64,000 nucleotides of DNA, taken from contig NZ_CP019508.1 in NCBI RefSeq assembly GCF_002002865.1, positions 868,001 to 932,000 on the forward strand. Reading direction: 5' to 3'. The position numbers were made by a program, and so were the translations under genes. This DNA comes from Brevundimonas sp. LM2 (GTDB lineage Bacteria > Pseudomonadota > Alphaproteobacteria > Caulobacterales > Caulobacteraceae). A model generated the notes under the pieces. It saw nothing but the letters and a program-made list of their open reading frames with translations, made no database searches and was not told where the DNA came from. Positions 54,109 to 63,128 of the stretch are shown in pieces. How positions within the stretch are numbered: position 1 is the stretch's first letter; each line of letters begins with the position of its first letter.

Positions 54109-54445
54109 GGCTTCGCTGGACAGGTCCCGCGCTGCAGGATCTGCGCGAGACTTTATCGCTCGCGATAAGCTCGGGGCTGCGGATGCCCTGGTCGGACGCA
54201 TCTTCGAAGCGGCGGAAGATCTGGTGAACTTCCCGCTGCGCGGCCTGGAACACAGTGGGACACGAGTGCGTCTTCTGCCCATCAAAGGTACGTCGATGAT
54301 GCTGATCTACGAGATCGTCGACGATGCGACCCTAATCTATGAGGTCCGGCACATGGCCAGGCGACCCTTTGGTGGGGCAACCGACTACAGCGCGTTGTTG
54401 CGATCGGGCGGCCTTCATTGCTCGTCAACCTTGTTTGCGGCATGA
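54105..54445 (+). pseudogene. parE: ParE-type toxin, broken by a one-base deletion
   Basis: From TTG 54105 frame 1 gives LRLRWTGPALQDLRE and then goes wrong; shifting one base near 54145-54150 gives DFIARDKLGAADALVGRIFE, AAEDLVNFPLRGLEHSGTRV, LIYEIVDDATLIYEVRHMAR. Joined, they form a complete RelE/ParE fold of about 113 residues, so one base is missing in GCGCGA-GACTTT. As written the toxin would stop early. The antitoxin upstream is intact. Confidence 0.78.
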
Positions 54446-54454
54446 CTGGAACGA

Positions 54455-54994
54455 ATGACGAACACCATGATTCAGAACGGGCCGACGCGCATCCTGGGGC
54501 TGGACCCCGGCCTGCGCCGCACCGGCTGGGGTGTGGTGGTGGCCGAAGGCGCACGGCTGCGCTGGGTGGCGCACGGGGTGGTGGCTCCGCCCGAGGCCCT
54601 GCCCCTGTCGGAACGGCTGCTCTGGCTGCTGGAGAAGGTGGGCGAGGTCTGTGCCGCCCATGACTGCGACGAGGCGGCCATCGAGGAGGTGTTCGTCAAC
54701 GTCAATCCGTCCTCGACCCTGAAGCTGGGCCATGCCCGGGCCGCGGTCATGCTGGCCCCGGCGCGGGCCGGGCTGTCGGTCGCGGAATACTCGCCGAACC
54801 TGATCAAGAAGGCGGTGGTCGGGGCGGGACATGCGGACAAGACCCAGATCGCCTTCATGGTAAAACGGCTACTGCCCTCGGCGGGGGACGTGAAGGCGGA
54901 TGCGGCGGATGCCCTGGCCGTGGCCATCACCCATGCGCAGTTGCGGAAGCGGACGCTGCTGGAAGCGATGAATCCGGTGCGGGGGGCGGCATGA
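54455..54994 (+). CDS. ruvC: RuvC Holliday junction resolvase
   Basis: 179 residues from ATG 54455. Catalytic Asp17 in [12 protein letters not shown], Glu in [17 protein letters not shown] and the Asp pair in [13 protein letters not shown] give the RNase-H-like active site. Cuts Holliday junctions during recombination repair with RuvAB. The next gene overlaps by 4 bases (ATGA at 54991). Confidence 0.95.
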   Translation: MTNTMIQNGPTRILGLDPGLRRTGWGVVVAEGARLRWVAHGVVAPPEALPLSERLLWLLEKVGEVCAAHDCDEAAIEEVFVNVNPSSTLKLGHARAAVMLAPARAGLSVAEYSPNLIKKAVVGAGHADKTQIAFMVKRLLPSAGDVKADAADALAVAITHAQLRKRTLLEAMNPVRGAA

Positions 54995-55608
54995 TCGGGC
55001 GGCTGCGGGGCGTGCTGGCCGAGATCGAGGAGGGCCACTGCCTGATCGACTGCGCCGGCGTGGGCTATGTCGTGGCGTGCGGCGCGCGGACGCTGGGTCG
55101 GCTTCCAGCGCCGGGCGACGAGGCCACCCTGCATGTCCATTCTCAGTGGAGCGAGGACGCGGGCCCGCGGCTGTACGGCTTTCTGGGGCGCGACGAGCGT
55201 CGGGCCTTCACAGCGCTGCTCGGCATCCAGGGCGTGGGCCCCAAGGCGGCGCTGTCGGTGCTGGACGTGCTGCCGCCGGGCGAGCTGGCCGGCGCCGTGG
55301 CGCGCGACGACAAGGCGGCGATCGGACGGGCCAACGGGGTGGGGCCGAAACTGGCCCTGCGGATCGTCACCGAGCTGAAGGGCAAGCCCCTGGGCGACGT
55401 GTCGTTTACCCCCTCGGCGGCGGGGGTCCATGCCGAGGTCGCGCCGCCGGTGCCGAGCGTCACGGGCGAGGCGGTGTCGGCCCTGCTGGGTCTGGGCGTG
55501 GCCGAGGTCAATGCGCGCCGGGCCGTGGACCAGGCGTTGATCCGCCTGGGCGACGACGGCGAGCTGTCGGCGGTCATTCGCGCGGCGCTGCAGGAGCTGG
55601 GGCGGTGA
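54991..55608 (+). CDS. ruvA: RuvA Holliday junction-binding subunit
   Basis: 205 residues. OB fold ([20 protein letters not shown]), helix-hairpin-helix motifs ([40 protein letters not shown]) and the C-terminal RuvB-binding domain. Tetramer that holds the junction for RuvB. Overlaps ruvB at GTGA 55605. Confidence 0.96.
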   Translation: MIGRLRGVLAEIEEGHCLIDCAGVGYVVACGARTLGRLPAPGDEATLHVHSQWSEDAGPRLYGFLGRDERRAFTALLGIQGVGPKAALSVLDVLPPGELAGAVARDDKAAIGRANGVGPKLALRIVTELKGKPLGDVSFTPSAAGVHAEVAPPVPSVTGEAVSALLGLGVAEVNARRAVDQALIRLGDDGELSAVIRAALQELGR

Positions 55609-56639
55609 CCGACGACCGCATCATCTCGCCCCAGCCCGCGCCCGGCGAACAGTACGATCGCGCCCTGCGGCCCCAGACCCTGTCGGAGTTCGTCGGCCAG
55701 GAGGCGGCCAAGGGCAATCTGAAGGTCTTCATCGACGCGGCGCGCGGGCGCGGCGAGGCGCTGGACCACGTCCTGCTGTTCGGCCCGCCGGGGCTGGGCA
55801 AGACCACCCTGGCCCAGATCGTGGCGCGCGAGCTGGGCGTGGGCTTTCGGGCCACCTCGGGGCCGATCCTGGCCAAGGCGGGGGACCTGGCCGCGATCCT
55901 GACCAATCTGGAACCGCGCGACGTCCTGTTCATCGACGAGATCCACCGCCTGGCCCCGACGGTGGAGGAGATCCTGTATCCCGCCATGGAGGACCATGTG
56001 CTGGACCTGATCATCGGCGAAGGGCCCTCGGCGCGGTCGGTGCGGATCGACCTGGCCCCCTTCACCCTGGTCGGGGCCACGACCCGGGCAGGCCTGCTGG
56101 CCACGCCGTTGCGCGACCGGTTCGGCATCCCCCTGCGGCTGGAGTTCTACACCCCGGCCGAACTGGTGCGGGTGATCACCGGGGCGGCGCGCAAGATGGG
56201 GGCCCCGATCAACGACGAGGGGGCGGGCGAGATCGCCTCCCGGTCGCGGGGCACGCCGCGCGTGGCGGGCCGGCTGCTGCGGCGGGTACGGGACTTCGCT
56301 GAGGCCGAGGGGTCTCCCGTGATCAACCGGATCGTGGCGGCGCGGGCCCTGAGCCGGCTGGAGATCGACGAGGCCGGTCTGGACGCCAACGACCGGCGCT
56401 TCCTGAAGGCCCTGATCGAGAACTACGGCGGCGGGCCGGTCGGCATGGACACCCTGGCGGCGGCGATCGCCGAGGCGCGCGATGCGGTCGAGGACGTGAT
56501 CGAACCCTATCTGCTGCAGCAGGGCTTCATCATGCGCACCCCGCGTGGCCGCATGGCCTGCGCCAAGGCCTATGCGCACCTGGGGCTCAGCGAGCCGCCC
56601 AAGCCGGCGGGGGCGGGACAGGCAGGCCTGTTCGAGTGA
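55605..56639 (+). CDS. ruvB: RuvB branch-migration ATPase
   Basis: 344 residues from GTG 55605. AAA+ motor with Walker A GPPGLGKT (60-67), Walker B FIDEIHRL, sensor GATTRAGLL and a C-terminal winged helix ([17 protein letters not shown]). Drives branch migration with RuvA. Its TGA overlaps the GTG of the damaged BrnT toxin (GTGA at 56636), so that module was inserted at the very end of ruvB. Confidence 0.96.
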   Translation: MTDDRIISPQPAPGEQYDRALRPQTLSEFVGQEAAKGNLKVFIDAARGRGEALDHVLLFGPPGLGKTTLAQIVARELGVGFRATSGPILAKAGDLAAILTNLEPRDVLFIDEIHRLAPTVEEILYPAMEDHVLDLIIGEGPSARSVRIDLAPFTLVGATTRAGLLATPLRDRFGIPLRLEFYTPAELVRVITGAARKMGAPINDEGAGEIASRSRGTPRVAGRLLRRVRDFAEAEGSPVINRIVAARALSRLEIDEAGLDANDRRFLKALIENYGGGPVGMDTLAAAIAEARDAVEDVIEPYLLQQGFIMRTPRGRMACAKAYAHLGLSEPPKPAGAGQAGLFE

Positions 56640-56911
56640 GCGTCGCCTTCGACCCCGAGAAGGACGCAGCAAACCGCGCCAAGCACGGCGTGTCGCTGAG
56701 TCTGGCCGAGGTCGGAGACTAGACCCAAGCCTATATCGCCATCGATGATCGAAGGGATTATAATGAGGTCCGTTGGTACGGCTATCTCCCGATCGCCGGT
56801 CGATTGCATGTCGTGGTCTATACTGAGCGGGACGAGGCCACACGGATAATCAGTTTGCGCCGGGCCAATCCGCGCGAGGTCAGAAAATATGAGCAACTCC
56901 GGAGTGTCTGA
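56636..56911 (+). pseudogene. brnT: BrnT-type toxin with internal amber codon
   Basis: From GTG 56636 to TGA 56909 the single frame reads [20 protein letters not shown] then SLSLAEVGD, TAG at 56720-56722 (codon 29), then TQAYIAIDDRRDYNEVRWYG and continues through VVVYTERDEATRIISLRRAN. The full 91-codon length is exactly BrnT-like. In the family a Trp commonly follows Asp at this point, so TGG to TAG by one transition is likely. Overlaps ruvB and the antitoxin. Confidence 0.83.
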
Positions 56912-57143
56912 CATCGTCGAGGACATCGACAATCCGGAATTGACCGATGCGGACATTGCCCGGATGCGCCCGGCGCGCGAAGTGATGTCGCCGGCAGCCT
57001 ATGCCCGCATTATCGCTGCAAGCGAGGTGAGCCTGAGCCTGTCGCCCACCACAATTGCCGCCTTCGCCGAAGACGGTGGCGACTGGAAAGAGCGGATGGT
57101 GGCGGCACTGGACGAGGCGGCGCGCAAGAAGCGGGCGGCCTGA
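56889..57143 (+). CDS. brnA: BrnA-like antitoxin
   Basis: 84 residues, intact, ATG 56889 inside the 3' end of the toxin frame. Acidic N-terminus (IVEDIDNPELTDADIARMRP) and the closing DWKERMVAALDEAARKKRAA match the BrnA ribbon-helix-helix antitoxin. It should neutralise BrnT; with the toxin cut at codon 29 it has no local target. Confidence 0.82.
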   Translation: MSNSGVSDIVEDIDNPELTDADIARMRPAREVMSPAAYARIIAASEVSLSLSPTTIAAFAEDGGDWKERMVAALDEAARKKRAA

Positions 57144-57174
57144 GCGCGGTTCGAGGCGCGCCCTCGGCGAACGT

Positions 57175-57570
57175 TCAGTCCTGTCCGGGCAGAGGCCTCG
57201 GCTTCCGGTCGGCGTCGATGGCGACATAGGTGAAGACGCCCTCGGTCACGCGCGAGATGCCCTGGGTCGAGCGCGGCCGTTTCCACGCCTCGACCCGCAC
57301 CCGGATCGAGGTGCGGCCGGTCTTCAGGACCGTGGCGTAGAGCGAGACCTCGTCACCGACCGAGACGGGCAGGTGGAACACCATGGCGTCGACCGCGATG
57401 GTGGCGCAGCGCCCCTGGGCCAGGTCGAAGGCGGGGGTGGAGCCGGCCAGGTCCATCTGGGCCAGCAGCCAGCCGCCGAAGATATCGCCCTCGGGGTTGG
57501 TGTCGGCGGGCATGGCGATGACCCGCCCGACGAGCTGACCGTCGGGCGTTTCCGGGGAGGGAAGGGCCAT
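57175..57570 (-). CDS. YciA-like acyl-CoA thioesterase
   Basis: 131 residues. NPEGDIFGGWLLAQMDLAGS near residue 25 and VTEGVFTYVAID are typical of the YciA hot-dog thioesterases with broad acyl-CoA range. Short gap of 4 bases from the S9 peptidase gene upstream suggests cotranscription. Start ATG 57570. Confidence 0.9.
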   Translation of the reverse strand: MALPSPETPDGQLVGRVIAMPADTNPEGDIFGGWLLAQMDLAGSTPAFDLAQGRCATIAVDAMVFHLPVSVGDEVSLYATVLKTGRTSIRVRVEAWKRPRSTQGISRVTEGVFTYVAIDADRKPRPLPGQD

Positions 57571-57574
57571 GCGG

Positions 57575-59677
57575 TCAGTCCTGGGGTTTCAGGTGGTCGT
57601 CCAGCCAGTGGAAGACCTCGTTGTGCCATTGCAGGCTGTTCTGCGGCTTGAGCACCCAGTGGTTCTCGTCCGGAAAGACGATCAGCTTGCTCTCGATGCC
57701 GCGCCGCTGCAGGGCGGTGAAGGTTGACAGGCCCTGGGCGGTCGGGATGCGGTAGTCCAGGTCGCCCTGGATCACCAGCATCGGCGTCTTCCAGTTCTCG
57801 ACATGGTGGACCGGGTTGAAGCGCTCATAGCCCTCGGGGTTGTCATAGACGGTGCCGCCGTATTCCCACTCGGTGAACCACAGCTCCTCGGTCGAATAGC
57901 CCATGCCGCGGACGTCGAAGACGCCGTCGTGGTTAACCAGGCATTTGAACTCGTCGGACCACTTCCCGGCGATCCAGTTGACCATATAGCCGCCGTAGGA
58001 GGCCCCGAGCGCGCAGGCGTTGTCGCCGTCCAGGAAGCTGTATTTCGATTGGGCGGCGGCCCAGCCCTTCTGCAGGTCCTCCAGCGGGCGGTCGCCCCAG
58101 TGCTGCGAGATCGCGTCGGTGAAGCCCTGGCCGTAGCCGGTGGAGCCGTGGAAATCGATCATCACCACCGCATAGCCCGCCCCGGCGTAGCTGGACGGGT
58201 TCCAGCGGTAGGACCAGCTGTTGCCGAACGACCCCTGGGGCCCGCCGTGGATCAGGAAGGCCACCGGATATTTGCGGCCCTCGACATAGCCGGCGGGCTT
58301 GATGACGTAGCCGTGGACGGTCTCGTCGTTCCAGCCTTCGAAGGTGAACTGCTCGGCCTCGCCGAACAGGCGGCTGTCGAGCTCGGGGTTCACATCGGTG
58401 ATCTGGATCGGCATCTCGCGGCCGCGGAAGGTCTTGACGTAGAGCTCGGACGGCGAGGTCAGGCTGTCCATGGCAATGACGAAGCCGGACGGCGTCTGTT
58501 CGACGGCCGAGACATGGCCCTCGCCCGTGATCGGCACGACCGCGCCATTGGCCGCGTCGACTGCGAACAGCCTGGTCTGGCCGGTGTCACCGGCGACCAC
58601 ATACAGGGTGCGGCCGTCGGCGGACCACTGCAGGCTGTCGGCCGAGCGATCCCAGTTGGCGGCGATCTGGCGTTTTGCCCCGGTCGCCACATCCATCAGG
58701 GTGATCTGCCAGCGGTCGGCCTCGAACCCCGGCCGGGCCATGGCGCGATAGGCCATCGTGCGGCCGTCCGGCGAGAACACCGGGCCGGTGTCCCAGGCGT
58801 CGTTGTCGTCGGTCAGGTTGGTGAAGCCCGGGCCGGTCAGGCCGTTCGTCTTGAACAGGTCGAAATTGGTGCTCCAGGGCTCGGTCTGACCGGCCACGCG
58901 GGCGGAGAAGACGAGGGCGTCGCCCGCCGGCGTGAAGGTGAACTCGGTCTCGTCGCCGAAGGGCTTGGAGGGGGTGTCGCCGTCGAAGCCCTGGGTGACC
59001 CAGGCCGGCTCGCCCGAGCCGTCGGCGTTGACGACGAATAGGTGGTTCTGGGTCCCGTCGGCCCAGGTGTCCCAGTGGCGCACGAACATGCGGTCATAGA
59101 CCTGGCCGGTCGATTTGCGCGCCGCGGCCTCGGTGCCGCGGGCGACCGAACAGGCCAGGTCATCGCACTCAGGATAGACAGCGAGGCTCACCGCGATCTT
59201 CGACGCGTCCGGGCTGAGGCGATAGGCGTTGACGTCGAGCGGCAGGTCGGTGACCTGGGTCGCGCGGGTGCCGGTCGCATCGGTTTTCCAGACCTGGCTG
59301 GTGCCCGACCGGCCCGACAGGAAATACAGGGCACCGTCCGAGCCCCAGCGGGCGGTGTTGGCACCCTGGTCCGAGATGGCCAGGCGGCGCGGCGCGGCGT
59401 CGGTGCCGAGGTCCTTGATGAACAGGCTGGAGACGCCGCGGTTGGCTTCCATGTCCGTGGCGCGCACGGCGTAGACGACCTTCGTCCCGTCCGACGAGAC
59501 GCGCGGGTCGGACAGGCGGTTGGCGGCCAGCATGTCGGTGTAGGTGAAGGCCCGCTCTGCCGCCTGGGGCGCGCTGGCAGGGGCGGGCGCGGCGACGTCG
59601 GACGTCTCGGCCGCGGCGGGCAGGCCGGTCATCAGGGCGAGGACCGCGGTGGCGGCGAGCAGGGACGGGGTACGCAT
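57575..59677 (-). CDS. Exported S9 family prolyl oligopeptidase-type peptidase
   Basis: 700 residues. Signal peptide (residues 1-23, ending AAAE). Residues 40-430 form a beta-propeller; the alpha/beta hydrolase domain follows. Catalytic Ser in GASYGGYMVNWIAG, Asp in VIQGDLDYRIPT and His in PDENHWVLKP. Cleaves peptides, probably dipeptidyl or acyl-aminoacyl type, in the periplasm. TCAGGAG-type site precedes ATG 59677. Confidence 0.92.
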   Translation of the reverse strand: MRTPSLLAATAVLALMTGLPAAAETSDVAAPAPASAPQAAERAFTYTDMLAANRLSDPRVSSDGTKVVYAVRATDMEANRGVSSLFIKDLGTDAAPRRLAISDQGANTARWGSDGALYFLSGRSGTSQVWKTDATGTRATQVTDLPLDVNAYRLSPDASKIAVSLAVYPECDDLACSVARGTEAAARKSTGQVYDRMFVRHWDTWADGTQNHLFVVNADGSGEPAWVTQGFDGDTPSKPFGDETEFTFTPAGDALVFSARVAGQTEPWSTNFDLFKTNGLTGPGFTNLTDDNDAWDTGPVFSPDGRTMAYRAMARPGFEADRWQITLMDVATGAKRQIAANWDRSADSLQWSADGRTLYVVAGDTGQTRLFAVDAANGAVVPITGEGHVSAVEQTPSGFVIAMDSLTSPSELYVKTFRGREMPIQITDVNPELDSRLFGEAEQFTFEGWNDETVHGYVIKPAGYVEGRKYPVAFLIHGGPQGSFGNSWSYRWNPSSYAGAGYAVVMIDFHGSTGYGQGFTDAISQHWGDRPLEDLQKGWAAAQSKYSFLDGDNACALGASYGGYMVNWIAGKWSDEFKCLVNHDGVFDVRGMGYSTEELWFTEWEYGGTVYDNPEGYERFNPVHHVENWKTPMLVIQGDLDYRIPTAQGLSTFTALQRRGIESKLIVFPDENHWVLKPQNSLQWHNEVFHWLDDHLKPQD

Positions 59678-59789
59678 CGGGCGGCTCCTGGGGGACTTCA
59701 GCGTGCCGGGGTAGCACCGCGCGGAGCGGGGCGAAAGTTGCCGAATGGCGTCGGGTTAGCTAAGGAAGTGGGACCAAGGAGACCGGACG

Positions 59790-60053
59790 ATGACGACCGT
59801 CACCGTGCACCATGCCAAGACGCACCTGTCCAAACTGATCGCCGCCGCCGAGCGGGGCGAGGAGGTGGTCATCGCGCGAGGCAACAAGCCCGCTGTCCGT
59901 CTCGTGCCGGTGGATAGCCCGGTCGCGGTCCCAAAGCCTGTCCGGAAGCCGGGCCGGCTGAAGGGGATCATCGCCTTCGACGAAACCTTCTTTGATCCGC
60001 TTCCGGAGAAGGACCTGCTGTTGTGGGAGGGGAACGACGGGCGCGACGATTGA
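59790..60053 (+). CDS. Phd/YefM-type antitoxin
   Basis: 87 residues. VTVHHAKTHLSKLIAAAERG and EVVIARGNKPAVRLVPVDSP are the Phd/YefM DNA-binding fold. The C-terminal helical tail (KPGRLKGIIAFDETFFDPLP) would block the PIN toxin. The TGA overlaps the toxin TTG start (TTGA at 60050). Autorepression through operators in the 59740-59790 leader is expected but not identified. Confidence 0.88.
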   Translation: MTTVTVHHAKTHLSKLIAAAERGEEVVIARGNKPAVRLVPVDSPVAVPKPVRKPGRLKGIIAFDETFFDPLPEKDLLLWEGNDGRDD

Positions 60054-60436
60054 GATACCTGCTGGACACCCATGCCCTGCTCTGGTGGCTGACAGACGAC
60101 CGACGCCTCAGTGCCGAGGTGATCGCCGTGCTCGGTTCGCCCGGCCACACGATCTTTGTCAGCGCAGTCTCCGCGTACGAAGTCGCGTTTAAACACGGGA
60201 TGGGGAAGCTGCCGAGTGCGGAGCGGCTTGCCAGGGCGTTCGAGGTCGAGATCGCGGCCGAGGGGTTCGAAGGGCTGCCGATTTCGCTGCGCGAGGCGCA
60301 GATGGCCGGCCGCATGGACCATCCGCACCGCGACCCTTTCGACCGCTTGCTGATTGCGCAGTCGCTTCTGAACGACATGACCATCATCTCAAATGAGAAG
60401 CTGTTCGACAGTTTCGGCGCGACCCGTCTCTGGTAG
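60050..60436 (+). CDS. PIN-domain toxin (VapC-like), intact
   Basis: 128 residues from TTG 60050. Acidic active site: Asp6 (LLDTHAL), Glu44 (SAYEVAFKH), Asp95 and Asp98 (RDPFDRLLIAQ). A Mg-dependent ribonuclease expected to cut tRNA or other RNA when unmatched by the antitoxin. Unlike the three other toxins in this window its frame is whole. Confidence 0.88.
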   Translation: MRYLLDTHALLWWLTDDRRLSAEVIAVLGSPGHTIFVSAVSAYEVAFKHGMGKLPSAERLARAFEVEIAAEGFEGLPISLREAQMAGRMDHPHRDPFDRLLIAQSLLNDMTIISNEKLFDSFGATRLW

Positions 60437-60484
60437 TGCCGATCCGCTTGCCTGCCCTGCCCGCAAAGGCGACAAGGGCCGGGC

Positions 60485-61369
60485 ATGGCCGCTTCGCTTT
60501 CCGCATCCGCCGACCTCGCGCCCGCCACGACCGGGCGGCGGCATGACCATATCATCGATGCGCTGATCGCCGAGCGGGCCCCGGGGCTGACCGGGTTTTG
60601 GCTCTGGCCGGTCATGAGGCCGGGGCTCTATGCGCTGCTGGGCTACGGCAAGGCGCGTCGGATGGCCGATACGATCGAGCCGATGCCGGGGCGGGCCGCG
60701 CTCGAGCATGTTTCGGACCTGCTGGACCTCAAGGTCTCGACACTGAACCTGGAGCGGGTCCCGGCCACGGGCCGGTGCGTGGTGGTCTGCAACCATCCGA
60801 CCGGTATCGCCGACGGGATCGCCGTCTATGACGCCATCCGGAAGCGCCGGGCGGACGCCATCTATTTCGCCAATGCCGACGCCCTCCGCGTCTCGCCCCG
60901 TCTGGCCGAGGTGGTCATTCCCGTGGAATGGGTCGTCGACAAGCGCACGCGCGACAAGACCCGCGCCACCCTGGACGCCGCCCGCGCCGCCTTTGAGGCC
61001 GAACGCTGCGTCGTGCTGTTCCCCGCCGGCCGGCTGGCGCGGGTCGGCAAGGACGGGCAGCTGACCGATCCGGAATGGGCCCCGACGGCAGTGTCGCTGG
61101 CGCGGAAATACAAGGCTCCGATCATACCGATCCATGTCACCGGGCCCAGATCGACGCTGTTCCACCTGTTCAACCGGGTCTCGGCGGAGCTGCGGGACAT
61201 CACCCTGTTCCACGAGCTGCTGAACAAGCGGAAGATGCCGTTCCGCCTCAGCGTCGGCAAGTCCATCCCGCCGTCGCGGCTGGACATCGACGCCGCGCGG
61301 GCGACCTATGCGCTGAAGGCCTTCACCGAACGGGTCCTGCCCAGCCAGCCCGACGCGGATTTCGCATGA
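60485..61369 (+). CDS. Lysophospholipid/ornithine-lipid-type acyltransferase
   Basis: 294 residues. NHPTGIADG near residue 103 is the acyltransferase active-site motif of the PlsC-like OlsA/hemolysin branch, with FPAGRLAR as the second block near residue 180 and IIPIHVTGPRS as the third. Transfers an acyl group in lipid synthesis. The stop overlaps the tsaE ATG by 4 bases (61366). Confidence 0.8.
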   Translation: MAASLSASADLAPATTGRRHDHIIDALIAERAPGLTGFWLWPVMRPGLYALLGYGKARRMADTIEPMPGRAALEHVSDLLDLKVSTLNLERVPATGRCVVVCNHPTGIADGIAVYDAIRKRRADAIYFANADALRVSPRLAEVVIPVEWVVDKRTRDKTRATLDAARAAFEAERCVVLFPAGRLARVGKDGQLTDPEWAPTAVSLARKYKAPIIPIHVTGPRSTLFHLFNRVSAELRDITLFHELLNKRKMPFRLSVGKSIPPSRLDIDAARATYALKAFTERVLPSQPDADFA

Positions 61370-61848
61370 GGGGGACGGTCGCGGTGGCCCTGGCCGACGA
61401 GGCGGCGACGACCGCCCTGGGCGCGGCCCTGGCCGGATCGCTGGGCGTCGGCGAGGCGATCCTGCTGTACGGCCCGCTGGGGATGGGCAAGTCGACGCTG
61501 GCGCGCGGTCTGATCCGGGCCCTGACGGGGCCGGACGAGGACGTTCCGTCGCCGACCTTCACCCTGGTGCAATTCTATGAGACCGCTCCGCCGGTGGCCC
61601 ATTTCGACCTCTATCGCCTGAGCCGGCCGGAGGAGGCGTTCGAGATCGGGCTGGACGAGGCGCTGGACACAGGCGTCGCCCTGATCGAATGGCCGGAACG
61701 GCTGGGCGAGGATCTGGAGCGGACGCTGGGGCCGGACCGGCTGTCGATCGTGCTGTCGGAGGACGGCGACGGGCGGATTGCCACGCTCGCCGGTTCCGGG
61801 ACATGGGCGGTGAAGATCGATGCGGGGATCGAAGGACTGAATGGCTGA
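61366..61848 (+). CDS. tsaE: TsaE, tRNA threonylcarbamoyladenosine ATPase
   Basis: 160 residues from ATG 61366. LYGPLGMGKSTLARGLIRAL is the Walker A (residues 34-53), PSPTFTLVQFYE and HFDLYRLSRPEEAFEIGLDE are the switch motifs, and IEWPERLGE is the end motif. Needed with TsaBD for the t6A modification. Overlaps amgK by 8 bases. Confidence 0.94.
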   Translation: MRGTVAVALADEAATTALGAALAGSLGVGEAILLYGPLGMGKSTLARGLIRALTGPDEDVPSPTFTLVQFYETAPPVAHFDLYRLSRPEEAFEIGLDEALDTGVALIEWPERLGEDLERTLGPDRLSIVLSEDGDGRIATLAGSGTWAVKIDAGIEGLNG

Positions 61849-62941
61849 CGTCGGACAACAGCGCGAGGCGCAGAGGGTGGCGTTCCTCGCACAGGCGGGG
61901 CTGGGCGACGCCGTGCGCGCGCCCCTGCCGGGCGATGCGTCCACGCGGCGGTATGAGCGGCTGACCCCGCCGTCGGGGGCCTCGCTGATGCTGATGGACC
62001 AGGTCGCGGCGGCCGAGAGCCCGCCGGCCGATCCGTCGTGGTCGCCCGAGCGGCGCAAGGCCGAGGGCTGGAACGCCATCGCGCGGCTGTCGGCCGGGCG
62101 GATCGAGGCCTTCGCGGCCGTGGCGGCGCATCTGCGCTCGGTTGGGCTGTCAGCGCCGGAGGTTTTCGACACAGACGCAGAGCAGGGCTTCGCGGTCCTT
62201 GAAGATTTCGGCGATGACCTGTTCACGCGGGTGATCGAGCGCGGAGAGCCAGAAGAGCGGATGTATGTCGCGGCCGTCGAGTCGCTGGTTCGCCTGCATG
62301 AGGCTCCGACGCCGGAAGTTCTGCATGGGCCGGCCGGGGATTGGCCGCTGCAAGTCTATGACGAGACGGCGTTGCAGGGTGGAGCGGACCTGTTTGTCGA
62401 GTGGATGCCGAAGCTAAAGCCCGAACTTACCTTCGATGCCGATATCGTCAGCGAGTGGCATGCGGCCTGGGCTCCGATCGTTGCAGAAGGGGCCAGTGGC
62501 GCGACGGTCATGGCACACCGGGATTATCATGCCGAGAACCTGATCTGGCTGCCTTATCGGAGCGGGTTCGCCCGAGCAGGTATGATCGATTTTCAGGATG
62601 CGGTTCGAGCCCATCCATCGTGGGATCTGCACTCTCTATTGCAAGATGCTCGTCGAGACCTTGGACGTGATATCGAGCCTTGGGTGCTAGATGGATATTT
62701 CCGGCAGAGGCCCTCTGTTGATCGCGAGCAGTTTCTGCGGGCCTATGCCGGGCTGGCGGCGCTGAACGAGGCGCGGATCCTGGGCATCTTCGCGCGGCTG
62801 ATCGTGCGCGACGGCAAGCCGCGCTACGCGGGCTTCATGCCGCGCATGTGGCGACACCTAAACGCCAATCTGACCAAGCCCGGGCTCGAGGGCGTGGCCC
62901 GCTGGTTCGACCGGCATGTTCCCGTGGAGATGAGGCGATGA
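61841..62941 (+). CDS. amgK: AmgK, MurNAc/GlcNAc anomeric kinase
   Basis: 366 residues. Aminoglycoside-phosphotransferase fold: PGDASTRRYERL near residue 30, VLEDFGDDLF, and the catalytic loop HRDYHAENLIW near residue 230 with DFQDAVRAHPSWDL. It phosphorylates recovered MurNAc at C1 for direct conversion to UDP-MurNAc by MurU, a bypass of de novo MurA/fosfomycin target. From about 62130 to 62740 the codons change to a lower-GC style. murU follows after a palindromic element. Confidence 0.93.
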   Translation: MADVGQQREAQRVAFLAQAGLGDAVRAPLPGDASTRRYERLTPPSGASLMLMDQVAAAESPPADPSWSPERRKAEGWNAIARLSAGRIEAFAAVAAHLRSVGLSAPEVFDTDAEQGFAVLEDFGDDLFTRVIERGEPEERMYVAAVESLVRLHEAPTPEVLHGPAGDWPLQVYDETALQGGADLFVEWMPKLKPELTFDADIVSEWHAAWAPIVAEGASGATVMAHRDYHAENLIWLPYRSGFARAGMIDFQDAVRAHPSWDLHSLLQDARRDLGRDIEPWVLDGYFRQRPSVDREQFLRAYAGLAALNEARILGIFARLIVRDGKPRYAGFMPRMWRHLNANLTKPGLEGVARWFDRHVPVEMRR

Positions 62942-62955
62942 CGGCGACGCAGCAG

Positions 62956-63120
62956 CCCTTCCCCCATCCTTCATGGGGGAAAGCCGTCCGTCTTCGAGTG
63001 AAGCGAGAACAGGACGGATGGGGGAATTTCTGCCTTGTCAAAGCAAGACAAGGCTTCCCCCATCTGCCCTGGATCGCTGCGCGATCGACAGGCCGCTTTC
63101 CCCCGCAAGCGGGGGAAGGG
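62956..63120. repeat. Four-hairpin palindromic element, 165 bp, amgK-murU gap
   Basis: Terminal hairpins are CCCTTCCCCCAT/ATGGGGGAAAG (62956-62983) and CTTTCCCCC/GGGGGAAGG (63096-63119). Inner stems are CCGTCC...GGACGG and GGATCGCTGCGCGATCGA-type; the central arms GCCTTGTC/GACAAGGC and GGGGGAA/TTCCCCC close the middle. The end arm supplies GGGGGAAGGG, the murU ribosome binding site. It splits what may have been an overlapping amgK-murU junction. Confidence 0.85.
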
Positions 63121-63128
63121 CTATGGGC

